Shown piece by piece: positions 31,501 to 39,955 of a stretch of 64,000 nt of DNA. The stretch is from Serripes groenlandicus (lineage: Eukaryota; Mollusca; Bivalvia; Cardiida; Cardiidae). The notes under the pieces were generated by a model. That model was given only the letters and a program-made list of their open reading frames with translations, was not told where the DNA came from and searched no databases. Numbering within the stretch: the stretch's first letter is position 1; each line of letters begins with the position of its first letter. The stretch covers positions 29,090,612 through 29,154,611 of the forward strand of contig JASEVX010000001.1 of the NCBI GenBank assembly GCA_031761405.1, written 5' to 3'. The translations under genes were made by a program, and so were the position numbers.

Positions 31501-31812
31501 TCCTTGAGAGGGTAATGAGTCCCCCCTAGGCTGTCCCCGTCCGTAAGGAGTTGACCTTGACCTGCCTCTCTTTGTCTTTTCCCCTTTAGCCTTTCTCGAA
31601 GCCCGATATTCTGCCTTATGAATACGCTTCTCATCCTCGCTGTCACTTGCTATAGGGTTGCTCTCATATTCTGCAACCATTCGCCATCCCAATTCGGAGG
31701 TATCAGCAAGCTGAATTAATTTCTGACGCCGCTTTAGTATATCTTTTGCTGCAATGAAAAAGAAAAATGCAACGAGAATAGCCCGTGCTTCCTTTGCTAC
31801 TTTAATAAACAA
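28543..31812 (-). CDS. Gag C-terminal part, reverse transcriptase and RNase H of the Ngaro-like element
   Basis: 1089 residues counted from an internal ATG; the true start is unclear because gag is interrupted upstream. Residues 24-80 continue gag (RQKLIQLADTSELGW). A CCHC knuckle, CFICGKAGHWKNEC, is at 121-134. RT spans about 330-560, with FTFDLKSAYHHID (Asp416) and NCLPFGLSTAG. The catalytic box reads FLDE (484-487), where RTs normally have two Asp, so the second metal ligand is Glu. RNase H shows FADAS (Asp656), WRELEAV (Glu855), IFSDN (Asp880) and LLADHLS (Asp929). The Asp656-Glu855 distance is 199 residues, far more than the roughly 40 usual, because of an in-frame insertion of about 150 residues (29320-29805). 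The C-terminal region after 935 (RFNSRWWVPGTEAIDAF) is typical of YR elements. Polymerase activity is doubtful. Confidence 0.92.
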   Translation of the reverse strand: MFIKVAKEARAILVAFFFFIAAKDILKRRQKLIQLADTSELGWRMVAEYESNPIASDSEDEKRIHKAEYRASRKAKGEKTKRGRSRSTPYGRGQPRGDSLPSQGTGQTYSHGGSVKKPGLCFICGKAGHWKNECSLQNYNNKISSFIVGRLSKALGKTNTNRKQLCFAEKGITKIVNINCIEMGHGAGSNIKFKSGGQNPGKYNEEKETIEYSSISENETIESPILNIVKKGASVDLINQSFNIEDKGSCTGLDDNASSNYNGLKKGGTIDSGKHLELTGLSVLSPVGKLKQSYSKWEAYTNNAYILDVIYNGYKLPLAETPVTVQLNNNRSARDNPIYVKSEIGRLVEKGIISVVQEQPLIVNPLTVAYGRSGKPRLVLDCRHINPCLHLFKVKFEDVKVAKSIFQPFSYVFTFDLKSAYHHIDICSCHRTYLGFSWSDEGIDRYYVFNCLPFGLSTAGHIFTKVLRQLLKYWRSLCIDIVMFLDEGIGGHTDFDLALRHSKLVRSSLVEFGFLLAEDKCDWLPRRIAIWLGHVFNFEDNILRLTEERIKRLETQIDSVLYDVRNDKFKTVHVKALASVIGQIISLQSVLGKRVSLHTRNLYIWIMYRCSWKSPVQVNKEAIGELNYWRINARRLNDLGCLYWQHPVVKANVFADASSHGYGGFVEMCNACLSGDGSESAPVENTVVKEQGSRASQIPGNCELVVDRGNSFDRYIFNDGRLPEASAQVGFDRSIDTSISRVGGFVKLPEESCYCLSENVINIDGRFIGGSKLRGESCLVDPGCENYLPEERYLNYCGWHEICKIHPMHDRNGLLIKDRDVCSVSDLNIGSHLSNSEIFGSWTSDESLKSSTWRELEAVHRVVMSNLKILKNRHIKIFSDNQNVERILHAGSRVNELHNLSLAINSVCEQNRITFNSVWIPRGDNLLADHLSRCQDSDDWSISEDIYRKLDKMWGPHDVDRFSTHYNNKCRRFNSRWWVPGTEAIDAFDQTWRGELNWLVPPPKHIMSCLRKLASENARGTLIIPKWQSAPFWPFITDLQNEYKYFVKGALELPKSGAVCKGKGNNGMFGENVLSFSMVALHCVFEENQ

Positions 31813-31863
31813 GAATTTAAGAATACCATTAAACTCGAAAACCTTTACATTTAAAACTTGCTA

Positions 31864-32163
31864 TCATTTGTTTCCTTCAATAATATCATTTTTAGCCTCC
31901 GTAATCCTCTGGGAATCCATATTTAACTCGGCATGTTCCAACCTGGCAATAACCTTGGAATTCTGTTTAAATTGCTCCTCGTTACTTTTACGCTTGAATT
32001 TCGGAGCGTCTAGAGAAGAAATACTACTAGAAGAGGCAGAAGAGCTTGGATAACTTATCTTGTCTATAAGTCCACCTATTTCCCGCAACAAGTTGCCATG
32101 TGACTCCTGAATAACGTCTTTTACTCGGTTGTTCACCAAGGCGTTGATATCTTCTTCATCCAT
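31864..32163 (-). CDS. Gag N-terminal part of the Ngaro-like element, interrupted
   Basis: 99 residues, MDEEDINALVNNRVK to DIIEGNK, then TGA TAG. The family continues directly from this point into RQKLI, which is found at 31720 in another open frame. About 110 bp of AT-rich text separates the two, ending in a pyrimidine tract plus CAG. The ATG at 32163 is just inside A1. It encodes the structural protein that would package the RNA; as it stands it is cut off before the zinc knuckle. Confidence 0.75.
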   Translation of the reverse strand: MDEEDINALVNNRVKDVIQESHGNLLREIGGLIDKISYPSSSASSSSISSLDAPKFKRKSNEEQFKQNSKVIARLEHAELNMDSQRITEAKNDIIEGNK

Positions 32164-32169
32164 GTTGTC

Positions 32170-32368
32170 TCTGTGTAAGCAGTCTAACGAGCGAAGTCTA
32201 GCGTGGAACTGACAAACACGCCCTATAACTACCTTATATATACTCATACCCGAGCGCACATCCCGTGCAGCACATCCCGTGCAACTACAATACACAATAA
32301 CCCTTTGTGTGTTTACCGTGTTAAGACAAGCATTCTCTGCTTTACTACGTACCACAGAGAATTTGTAA
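32170..32368 (-). repeat. Split direct repeat A1 (element 5' end)
   Basis: 199 bp, identical to A2; expected to hold the element's promoter. Contains a duplicated CATCCCGTGCA. Confidence 0.92.
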
Positions 32369-32737
32369 TTAATGTTTGTCATACAATCTTTTGAGCATGT
32401 ATAACTGATTTGGTTGTACAACAAGGAAACAGTATATGTGTGTGATCCGATTCAGTTCGTCGTTCATTCACGCTTGTCGTTGCAATTCGATTCTATAAAG
32501 GAGCCGCGTCTGACGATCTGGGGGTCTTAAATTGATTCTCCGTAACAGGATCATATGACGGTCAATTAACTAAGAACTAATGGTGCTAGCGGTTTTGTCA
32601 AACTGATGTACATGTAGACGGGCAGTGGAGGCTTTGATGAGACTGTGTGGATGCAGATATACGAAGATGCATTAAGACCCCAACTCGCTAGACGCGACCC
32701 ATGTCACAGCGTTGTATCTGCTATTGCTTACCATTAT

Positions 32738-32999
32738 TGAGCCGTCCCACGATAAAACCAACAACGTGGACTCTGCGTAAAGTATCGACTTGGATCAGCT
32801 TAAGCATGCCACATAGGCTAACCCGGACAGACATTGTTCGTCTTCTTTGGACTTTCTGTTTCAGGAATTATTACACTATACCTCTATCCTCCTGAGACGG
32901 CATGTGTCGGCCCGGATTAGCCTGCGCGGACTGCGTATCTGACCTGGGTCGATACATTACGCAGATTTCATAATATTGGTTGTTTCGTGGAACGGCTCG
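32738..32999 (+). mobile_element. GAGCCGTCCC element, full length
   Basis: TGAGCCGTCCCACGATAAAA, CTCTGCGTAAAGTATCGAC, internal TTCTGTTTCAGGAATTATTA, right arm GGTCGATACATTACGCAGA and GGAACGGCTCG. More diverged at its right end than the copy at 17434. Confidence 0.8.
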
Positions 33000-33029
33000 T
33001 GTGACGTCGAAAACTTGAACGTCGTTGTC

Positions 33030-33485
33030 GTTATTTTTGTTTTATCGGGGTTTTACGCCGCTTTCAACTGTGATATTTAACCATTCCTTATCCTTATTGT
33101 GGCCGATGCCAATTTAAGTAAGGGTTCAATATCTACCTTATTTCCTATGACATGGCTAATACCCATGTATGTGTACAGTATTCAGAATAACAGGTTATAT
33201 CTTATTGTACTATAACTGTCAAACGATACATGTACACCTGTCATGGGTACACGTGTCCACTGTTACATAAGAGTTAAGAAGCCCTATATAATGGAGGCAA
33301 TCTTACTCATTTAGGTAGTTCGGCTCAGACCGGCTTTGCCGTCGTCTTTTTGCACTATCACACTGTGTATTAAATATCTTATGAAACCAGCACCTGTGTT
33401 TGACTACTATTATACCACACAACATTATTCCAGTTATATCACGGCGACAGTTCACCTATTATGTGATGATCCCTGGGTAAACCGT
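33030..33485 (-). mobile_element. SINE tail fragments
   Basis: 33030-33080 (GGGGTTTTACGCCGCTTTCA) and 33412-33485 (ATTCCAGTTATATCACGGCG, GATCCCTGGGTAAACC) are reversed SINE tails. Between them no gene is seen. Confidence 0.5.
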
Positions 33486-34021
33486 AGTCCTTATGTTTTC
33501 GTGGTTCGAATTATTTAAACATGAAAATTTGCAAACAAGACGACAGTCATATTGTTAACTCTTTTTTTTAATTAATTTCCTGCAAACTCAATTTATACAT
33601 AGATATAACTTTTTAGGATGTTAGTTGATAAGCTTTTCATTTCTTATTTTCTTTCTAGTTCTGAATTCAGTAACTAACCTTGAGAAATAATGAAACGCAA
33701 CATATGAAACATTTTTCTACGAATATGTATAGTTGATATGTTTTCCACCGTTTTGCGAGGTCGGGATTTCTAAGGAATGTACTTCTTCTTTTCAATATAG
33801 ATCTAGTTCTACTTTTTAATTTGAATTTGAATAATTTTTCTTTTAAATAATATCTTGGTTAATTTCTTCCCCCGAATTTACATTTTCTTAACCCTTTCCT
33901 ACTTGCAGACGCTATTTGACAATAACAACAATATAATAAAACTAAACAAGAGTGACGGTAAAATTTGTACAGTCATGTCAACACGAGTTAATCGTTAAGT
34001 GAAAGAGATATTCCAGAGCAA
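33486..34021. other. Intergenic with a T-MITE end
   Basis: AT-rich. Only TTAACCCTTTCCTACTTGCA at 33889 is recognised, a lone T-MITE left end. Confidence 0.4.
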
Positions 34022-34460
34022 TCGGTATAGAGATACAATTACATAAATACGCATGTATATATTCGGTATAGAGCTATAACTACATAAATACGCATGTATA
34101 TATTCGGTACAGATTTACAATTACACAAATACGCATGTATATATTCGGTATAGAGCTACAATTACACAAATACGCATGTATATATTCGGTATAGAGCTAC
34201 AATTACACAAATACGCATGTATATATTCGGTATAGATACAATTACATAAATACGCATGTTTATATTCGGTATAGAGCTATAACTACATAAATACGCATGT
34301 ATATATTCGGTATAGATTTACAATTACACAAATACGCATGTATATATTCGGTATAGAGCTATAACTACATAAATACGCATGTATATATTCGGTATAGAGC
34401 TACAAATACGCATGTATATATTCGGTATAGATACAATTACATAAATACGCATGTTTATAC
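34022..34460. repeat. ~41-bp minisatellite, about 11 units
   Basis: Unit: CGGTATAGAGCTACAATTAC, ACAAATACGCATGTATATAT. Variants alternate between GAGCTATAACTA, GATTTACAATTA and a shorter GATACAATTA form in mixed order. A related piece recurs at 35338-35430. Confidence 0.92.
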
Positions 34461-34844
34461 GGGTAAACAAATCGACGGCGAAGCCGGCGATGTTTCCCGT
34501 CAATAGGTAATGTGTATGAACTTTGCCCAACTTTGCTATACCGTCTTTCCAAAAATTGTGTCCAGAGTTGATTTTTCGATGCAGTTACGATTCTGCTACG
34601 TTTTGATTAGATGAAAAGAAAATATCGAAACAAAAAAAACTTCTAGAGGAAATAATTAAATATGATAATACGTACTCGATAAAGGAACGAGCACAAGTAA
34701 TTTTATGTGTGATTATTTCCGTTTAATAACACTCGTCGTCTATTTCTAAAACGAGTTCAAATAAAACTCATAAGGGTTTTTTGACCTTTGACATTCTGAA
34801 AGTTATAAATCCAAATTCCTGTAATATGACGTCATTCTATTAGT

Positions 34845-34980
34845 GGTGCAGAGGTAGAGCGTCGGCCTCTTGTATCAAAGGTCCCTGGTTCGAGTCCCGT
34901 GATGAGTGGGTCCTGACTTTGGGATTTTTTTATTTTTTTTTCACAATTGATGTAAAATAAATAAGTTTAAACTAAATGTT
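34845..34980 (+). mobile_element. SINE-D, full length
   Basis: Head GTGGTGCAGAGGTAGAGCGT (A box), GGTTCGAGTCCCGTGATG (B box), T-rich spacer, ACAATTGATGTAAAATAAAT tail. tRNA-like, but the cloverleaf does not fold convincingly, so called a SINE. Confidence 0.7.
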
Positions 34981-35559
34981 CAAACCAAAAGGAAAACGAC
35001 AAAAATTATAGGAAACGTTAGTTTGGCTTGTCACAAATGTAGTTCCGTGAATTATGGAATCGTTTTATTTGAAGTACTTTATGAAGGGCAAGTTGATTAT
35101 TTGTTTTACCTGTCATCATATTTTCATGGATGTAAAATCTTGGCTATATTTTAAAGTTAAATATAAGCTTAACCTGATGATGATTTTTATTTTCTTTGCT
35201 TATGTCGGTAGGACTCGTAATTGACGTAAATAACTGATCGTGCTGCAAGCAAGGGGCTAACTGCAGTTCGCGGGGAATTATTCACCGATCACAACATATA
35301 ATAAATGTTTACCCGAAATAGGTAGCACCTATACTCATATTATTCGGTACAGAGCTACAACTACATTTTAAAAATATTATACGCCTGTATATATATTAGG
35401 TATAGAGATACGTACGTATATTTTCGGTATATATACTAACTGAGTTTTCACAGATATTTCCATAAATAAAACATGAAAACATGTTTGACCATCTTTAAAA
35501 GCGGTAATATAAGCAAGAGACACGTATAATATGATGTCGCCATACCACATACAAGATAT
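34981..35559. other. Intergenic with minisatellite relic
   Basis: 35316-35335 carries AATAGGTAGCACCTATA, also present at 26741 beside the retrotransposon. 35338-35430 is a degraded relic of the 41-bp minisatellite. No gene. Confidence 0.4.
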
Positions 35560-35730
35560 CTGCAGCAAACAACGACAAATTGAAAACTTCATTTATAACA
35601 TGATTGCATTAATATTATTGATAGATTCGACACATTTTTGCACAAAGATAAACATCATTACTATGAGCAACATCTATTATTACAGGCGTCTGCTGCAAAA
35701 ACGGCGCAAAAAGCGGTTGCACGTGAAAAA
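35560..35730 (-). mobile_element. T-MITE, diverged
   Basis: GATATCTGCAGCAAACAACG, GAGCAACATCTATTATTACA, GGCGTCTGCTGCAAAAACGG; the ends are eroded. Confidence 0.45.
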
Positions 35731-36290
35731 CGATCAAAGGGAGGTAACACTTTATTTATGTGGCGAAAACAACAACAACAATTTATTGGTGTCCTGCGTG
35801 CTTTTCTATTTAATTTCTTGAAACAACGGAAGTAGGATACCAGCTCAGAATCGAAGACCCGGCAATTATTTCCGGTTCCTGTTGTATGTGGCACTTTTAT
35901 TAGTCCGAAGAGTAAGTATAACAGCACATTTTACGCTTAGTGTCACAGTGAGTTCTGAACATGATTGCTTAAAGTTTTAAAAAACATAACATGCTTAATG
36001 TTGTATTTAGGATATGCCTATGGATGCATGATTTGATTACTATGGGGAAACCGATCATTAATATCTTAAGTGCTTGCACTGCAGATTCATATATTCGGGA
36101 AATATTCTGTTTGAAATTGCTAGCATGAGATTTAAATCTTTTATTGTAATATTGCAAAACCACTTGACATTTTCTCTTGTTTTTGTACTGTTTACTCTTC
36201 TCTTTTTTTTAAAAAAAATATTCTCAACAAGCCATGATTCGCTTCCCTCAGCATTTCCATTGCTTGAAAGACTGTATAAAATGTAACGAT

Positions 36291-36452
36291 AGTAATGGCT
36301 GACCTCCTTGGCGCTCAGGATTGAGGGGTTAGCATTACGACTGATTGCCTGGTGTAGGGATAAATGGATCAATATTACTGGTAACTTACCAAGGAAACGC
36401 CATGGTATAAGGGTAAAATTTGTTGAAAGTGTTGCAAAACACCAACCAGAGA
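36291..36452 (+). mobile_element. SINE-A, head lost
   Basis: GGCGCTCAGGATTGAGGGG, TTAGCATTACGACTGATTGC, AGGGATAAATGGATC, ACCAAGGAAACGCCATGG, TTGTTGAAAGTG. Confidence 0.7.
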
Positions 36453-37059
36453 CATATAAACACAGAGATAAGCGACACTGGATTTTCAAGCGAAATCACG
36501 ATTCAGTGAACGGGTATAGCCAAAAAGTCGATAATATTGCGTAATATGATCCGTGTATTGAAAGCGCTTTATGTAAAATGAAAAGCGTCTGACGATCCCA
36601 ATTTTTCACTCGGAATACCTTGTTTTACTTCGTAGGTTGTATACAGTTCGAAGTCTTATTTGTCCCCATATAAAATACTAGTTATATGTCTGTTGTCCCG
36701 TCAATATTTATCTTTAATAACAGTGAGTTGATATATTACTATAAAACACCAATGAGTGTGTATTACTACTTTTGAAAAACTAACAGTTTCATGCAAAACG
36801 TTTGATTGGTACAGTGTTAAGGGTTTTTTAAAAAACAGTTTTAAGTATACATCAAAGGCAATAAACTTGGACTCCTCTGAACTGAAGTTTAGTTGAAAGT
36901 TACTTCAGGTTTGGTAATGTGTACATGTCAAATCAAACATCACATCCTGTAATTAAGTTGTATACATGTCACATCTGGAAACCAAGTTATGTCAATTATT
37001 TAAATTGTGCTGTAGCCACAATATTTTTTTGAATTATTATACTTTAATTTAAGCAGAAA
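36453..37059. other. Intergenic, nothing recognised
   Basis: AT-rich with short T and A runs; no gene or clear repeat. Confidence 0.4.
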
Positions 37060-37350
37060 CCTATGTTTCGCATTATTTTTAAAAAAATATACACTGTTTC
37101 AAAGATATAAGTCTTCTGACAAGATGAAATGTTTTAATTGACAAAATATATTTGAAATCGCTCCTGTTGACCAATTTAAAAAAGGGAGGCACTCTCAAAA
37201 ACAGTGCTGTTGATAAGTAAAATCAGAGAAATCTTAGTCATAACACCTTTGTTTCTCATTATTAATTTAGAAAATTTATACACCGTTTCAAAGATATAAT
37301 TATGTCTTCCTGACAAGATGGATTAATTCAAATTGACAAAAAATCAAAGA
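37060..37350. repeat. Displaced units of the ~190-bp satellite
   Basis: Contains the same phrases as 38385-39110 (GGAGGCACTCTCAAAAACAG, TTGATAAGTAAAATCAGAGA, GACAAGATGGATTAATTC), separated from the array by about 1 kb of other sequence. Confidence 0.8.
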
Positions 37351-37516
37351 ACAGAAAGTACTGGTAACGAATTATTTTGAACATGTATTGTAAAATCAAA
37401 TTTATGAATGCAATTGATCATGCTATTGCACAATTTAGTCTTATTTTATTATTATTAATATTTTTGTCCAGAGATTTTTTTTTATCAGTTGACAGTTTTA
37501 GTAAATGTAGCATTTC

Positions 37517-38055
37517 AACGGCGATGCGAGCGTTTAACATGCACACTAACTCTTTCACTGAGCTCTGCGTAAAGTCTGTCAAAACACCCATGGCATATTT
37601 GTGAGATTTACATTGTTAGTTTGATTTGTTTTCGTCACCAGGGGCGGATCCAGGATTTCGGCTTATATTATAACTATGTTTCATGTGAGTGAATTAATTA
37701 TTATAAATCTATAATGTTTAAAAAATCGCATAAAATAAGAATAAAAAAAAAAAAAAGAACAGTTCCAATTGGGACTCGAACTCGCGTCCATAAAAAGTCC
37801 ATGCTTAGAAGTTCTACACGCTCTGCATTACACCACGGTACTTTGATACAACGTATGAGCGTTACTTTCGTATATATATTAAGCTAACTGAATCCGCGCG
37901 TATGTAAACCATGATCTATAATTAGAAAGCCCCTTTGATCATCGTTATCATGTTGGAAAAAGGAGAAACAACGGCGATGCGAGCGTTTAAAATGCACACT
38001 GACTATTTCACTGAGCTCTGCGTAGTGGCATATTTGTGAGATTAACATTGTTCTA
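37517..38055. repeat. ~90-bp direct repeats enclosing an insertion
   Basis: CAACGGCGATGCGAGCGTTT and TTCACTGAGCTCTGCGTA occur at 37517 and again at 37969, both continuing to GGCATATTTGTGAGATT. The enclosed 37640-37960 starts GGGGCGGATCCAGGATTTCG and holds the tRNA-like block at 37765, suggesting a duplication or insertion between repeats. Confidence 0.7.
37765..37860 (-). mobile_element. tRNA-like sequence, probable SINE head or pseudo-tRNA
   Basis: On the minus strand: ACCGTGGTGTAATGCAGAGC and GCGAGTTCGAGTCCCAATTG, at A-box/B-box spacing. The acceptor stem does not close well, so a functional tRNA is unlikely. Confidence 0.4.
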
Positions 38056-38384
38056 TACAGCGTGGGGTCGACTTATAGTGAATGGGCATACGACTAAAAT
38101 TCATACTCGTGCCTTATACGTACCTGCCGACAAATGAAATATATATGCGCGTACTGTTAATTTGATATTTTCTAGAAAATTGATTATCTATGATGATTCG
38201 ATAGTATAATTATGACTTCACTGTATTGAAATAACACGTAGAAGTCATTTTAATATCGAACAAATACTAGGACTATTTAGGTGCAGCGAATGTGTATTGT
38301 AAGCGGAAGTGTAGTTTAACCGTGACTTCCGGAAAAAAACACGATCGCGTTAACTGTATTATTTTTTGAGAAAAAATAATTCGT

Positions 38385-39110
38385 TAAAAATGAAATCACT
38401 CATTTTGACCAATTTAAAAAAAGGAGGCGCTCTCAAAATCAGTGCAGTTGATAAGTAAAATCAGAGAACTCTTAGTCATAACAACTTTGTTTTGATTTAT
38501 CAATTTTAAAAAATTGTTCACCGTTACAAAGATATAAGTCCTCCTGACAAGACGGATTAATTCAAATTGCCCAAAAAATTAAAATCACCCATTTTCACCA
38601 ATTTTAAATCATGAGGCGCTCTCAAAATCAGTGCAGTTGATAAGTAAAATCAGAGAAATATTAGTCATAACACCTATATTTCGAATTATCGTTTAAACAA
38701 AATTGTACACCATTTCATAGATATAAGTCTTCCTGACAAGATGGATTAATTCAAATTGACAAAAAAAAATTGAAATCACTCATTTTGACCAATTTAAAAA
38801 AAGGAGGCGTTCTCAAAACCAGTGCAGTTGATAAGTTAAATCAGAGAAATCTTAGTCATAACACCTTTGTTTCTCATTATAAATTTAGAAAATTTATACA
38901 CCGTTTCAAAGATATAAGTCTTCCTGACAAGATGGATTAATTCAAATTGACAAAAAAAAAATGAAATCACTCATTTTTACCAATTTAAAAAAAGTAGGCG
39001 CTCTCAAAATCAGTGCAGTTGATAAGTAAAATCTGAGTGAGTGAGTGAAATCTTAGTCATAACACCTATGTTTCGAATTATCAATTTAAAAAAATTGTAC
39101 ACCGTATACA
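38385..39110. repeat. ~190-bp satellite array, four units
   Basis: Units start near 38392, 38581, 38772 and 38963 with AAATCACTCATTTTGACC and contain GGAGGCGCTCTCAAAATCAG, GATAAGTAAAATCAGAG and CACCGTTTCAAAGATATAAG. The last unit has a GAGT triplication. Confidence 0.88.
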
Positions 39111-39227
39111 TATGAATTAACAAATATCATAAACATCAATTATTATCAAACAATTTACCTTATTTAGTTTCCTAGATGTGTAAAAACAATGTTCCACCGC
39201 TCGCTTCCTTTCACAACAAAATAAATG

Positions 39228-39320
39228 GTAACATCCCATTTCGTCTAATCCCATTTCGTCTACAGTTTTGTGTCCCATTTCGTCTACACCCTTATTCCCA
39301 TTTCGTCTACTGTCCATAAA
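39228..39320. repeat. CCCATTTCGTCTA short repeat, four copies
   Basis: CCCATTTCGTCTA occurs four times with variable spacers of 2-16 bp; phasing is irregular, unlike a minisatellite. Confidence 0.8.
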
Positions 39321-39538
39321 ATGAATACACATAGCTATATGTCTACGGAGATAGCCATTTCATCTTACATTGACCATCCTTAAATCAATTTTGCCTAAAA
39401 TGTAAACAATTATAAATCTTGGTGAGAACACTTTAAGCATTTTATAACAAACAATAATAATATATCTAGAGATACGGAAAAAAAAAAGTAAAGCATTGTA
39501 AGATAGATTTATTTTGGAAAAAAATATTGAATTAAGAC

Positions 39539-39768
39539 TTTAACCCTTTCCCTCATATAGACACTTTCTGACGCCTCTGCAGCAGACGACTCGTTGAAAA
39601 CATGATGAAAAAAGAAGAAATTGCTCAAAACGAGCAATTTCTCCTTTTGCTACAATGTTTTCCACTTTAAGTCATAGGTTATCCATTCAATTATAGAGAT
39701 TTTTTATTTTTCGAAAAATATGTTCAAAGTCGTCTGCTGCAGAATTTTTGTATGAGGGAAAGGGTTAA
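39539..39768 (+). mobile_element. T-MITE, full length
   Basis: TTTAACCCTTTCCCTCATAT, GACGCCTCTGCAGCAGACGA, hairpin GAAATTGCTCAAAACGAGCA / ATTTCTCCTTTTGCTACAAT, right GTCGTCTGCTGCAGAATTT, GAGGGAAAGGGTTAA. Confidence 0.88.
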
Positions 39769-39843
39769 AGTTGGAAACATTGTAGCAAAGTCACAATGTT
39801 TTCAAAAGCGTCAAAATTTTTCTGCTGGTGGGAGAGGGTTAAA
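39765..39843 (-). mobile_element. T-MITE half copy sharing the TTAA of its neighbour
   Basis: Starts at the right TTAA of the preceding copy; GGAAACATTGTAGCAAAGTC, ACAATGTTTTCAAAAGCGTC, GTGGGAGAGGGTTAA. Confidence 0.6.
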
Positions 39844-39955
39844 ATTCTTACTGAAACGACAATTTAAAAATAATTGAAATAATGGATTAACTTAAGTTTA
39901 CACATTGTCAATATTTTGATTATTCAGCTTATTCCAGGGAAACAACACTAGCAAG

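Larger units (their letters stand above)
26760..32368 (-). mobile_element. Ngaro/DIRS-like tyrosine-recombinase retrotransposon
   Basis: Read on the minus strand the order is A1 (32368-32170), gag, RT-RNase H, tyrosine recombinase, B1 (27415-27355), A2 (27354-27156), a 335-bp spacer, B2 (26820-26760). A1 and A2 (199 bp) are identical by eye, as are B1 and B2 (61 bp). B1 and A2 abut directly, as expected for the junction of a circular intermediate. Split direct repeats plus a recombinase in place of a DDE integrase define the YR retrotransposons. The lack of a methyltransferase domain fits Ngaro better than DIRS proper (inference). Identical repeats mean a recent insertion, and no T-MITE or SINE has entered the element. 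Coding defects are listed under its genes. Confidence 0.93.

Noticed and set aside
34848..34918. Possible tRNA gene on the plus strand
   Set aside because: The promoter boxes are present but no complete cloverleaf forms and the tail matches the SINE-D copy at 4843.
37000..39110. CRISPR-like spaced repeats
   Set aside because: Units are ~190 bp with no constant short repeat and variable spacer; an ordinary satellite in animal DNA.
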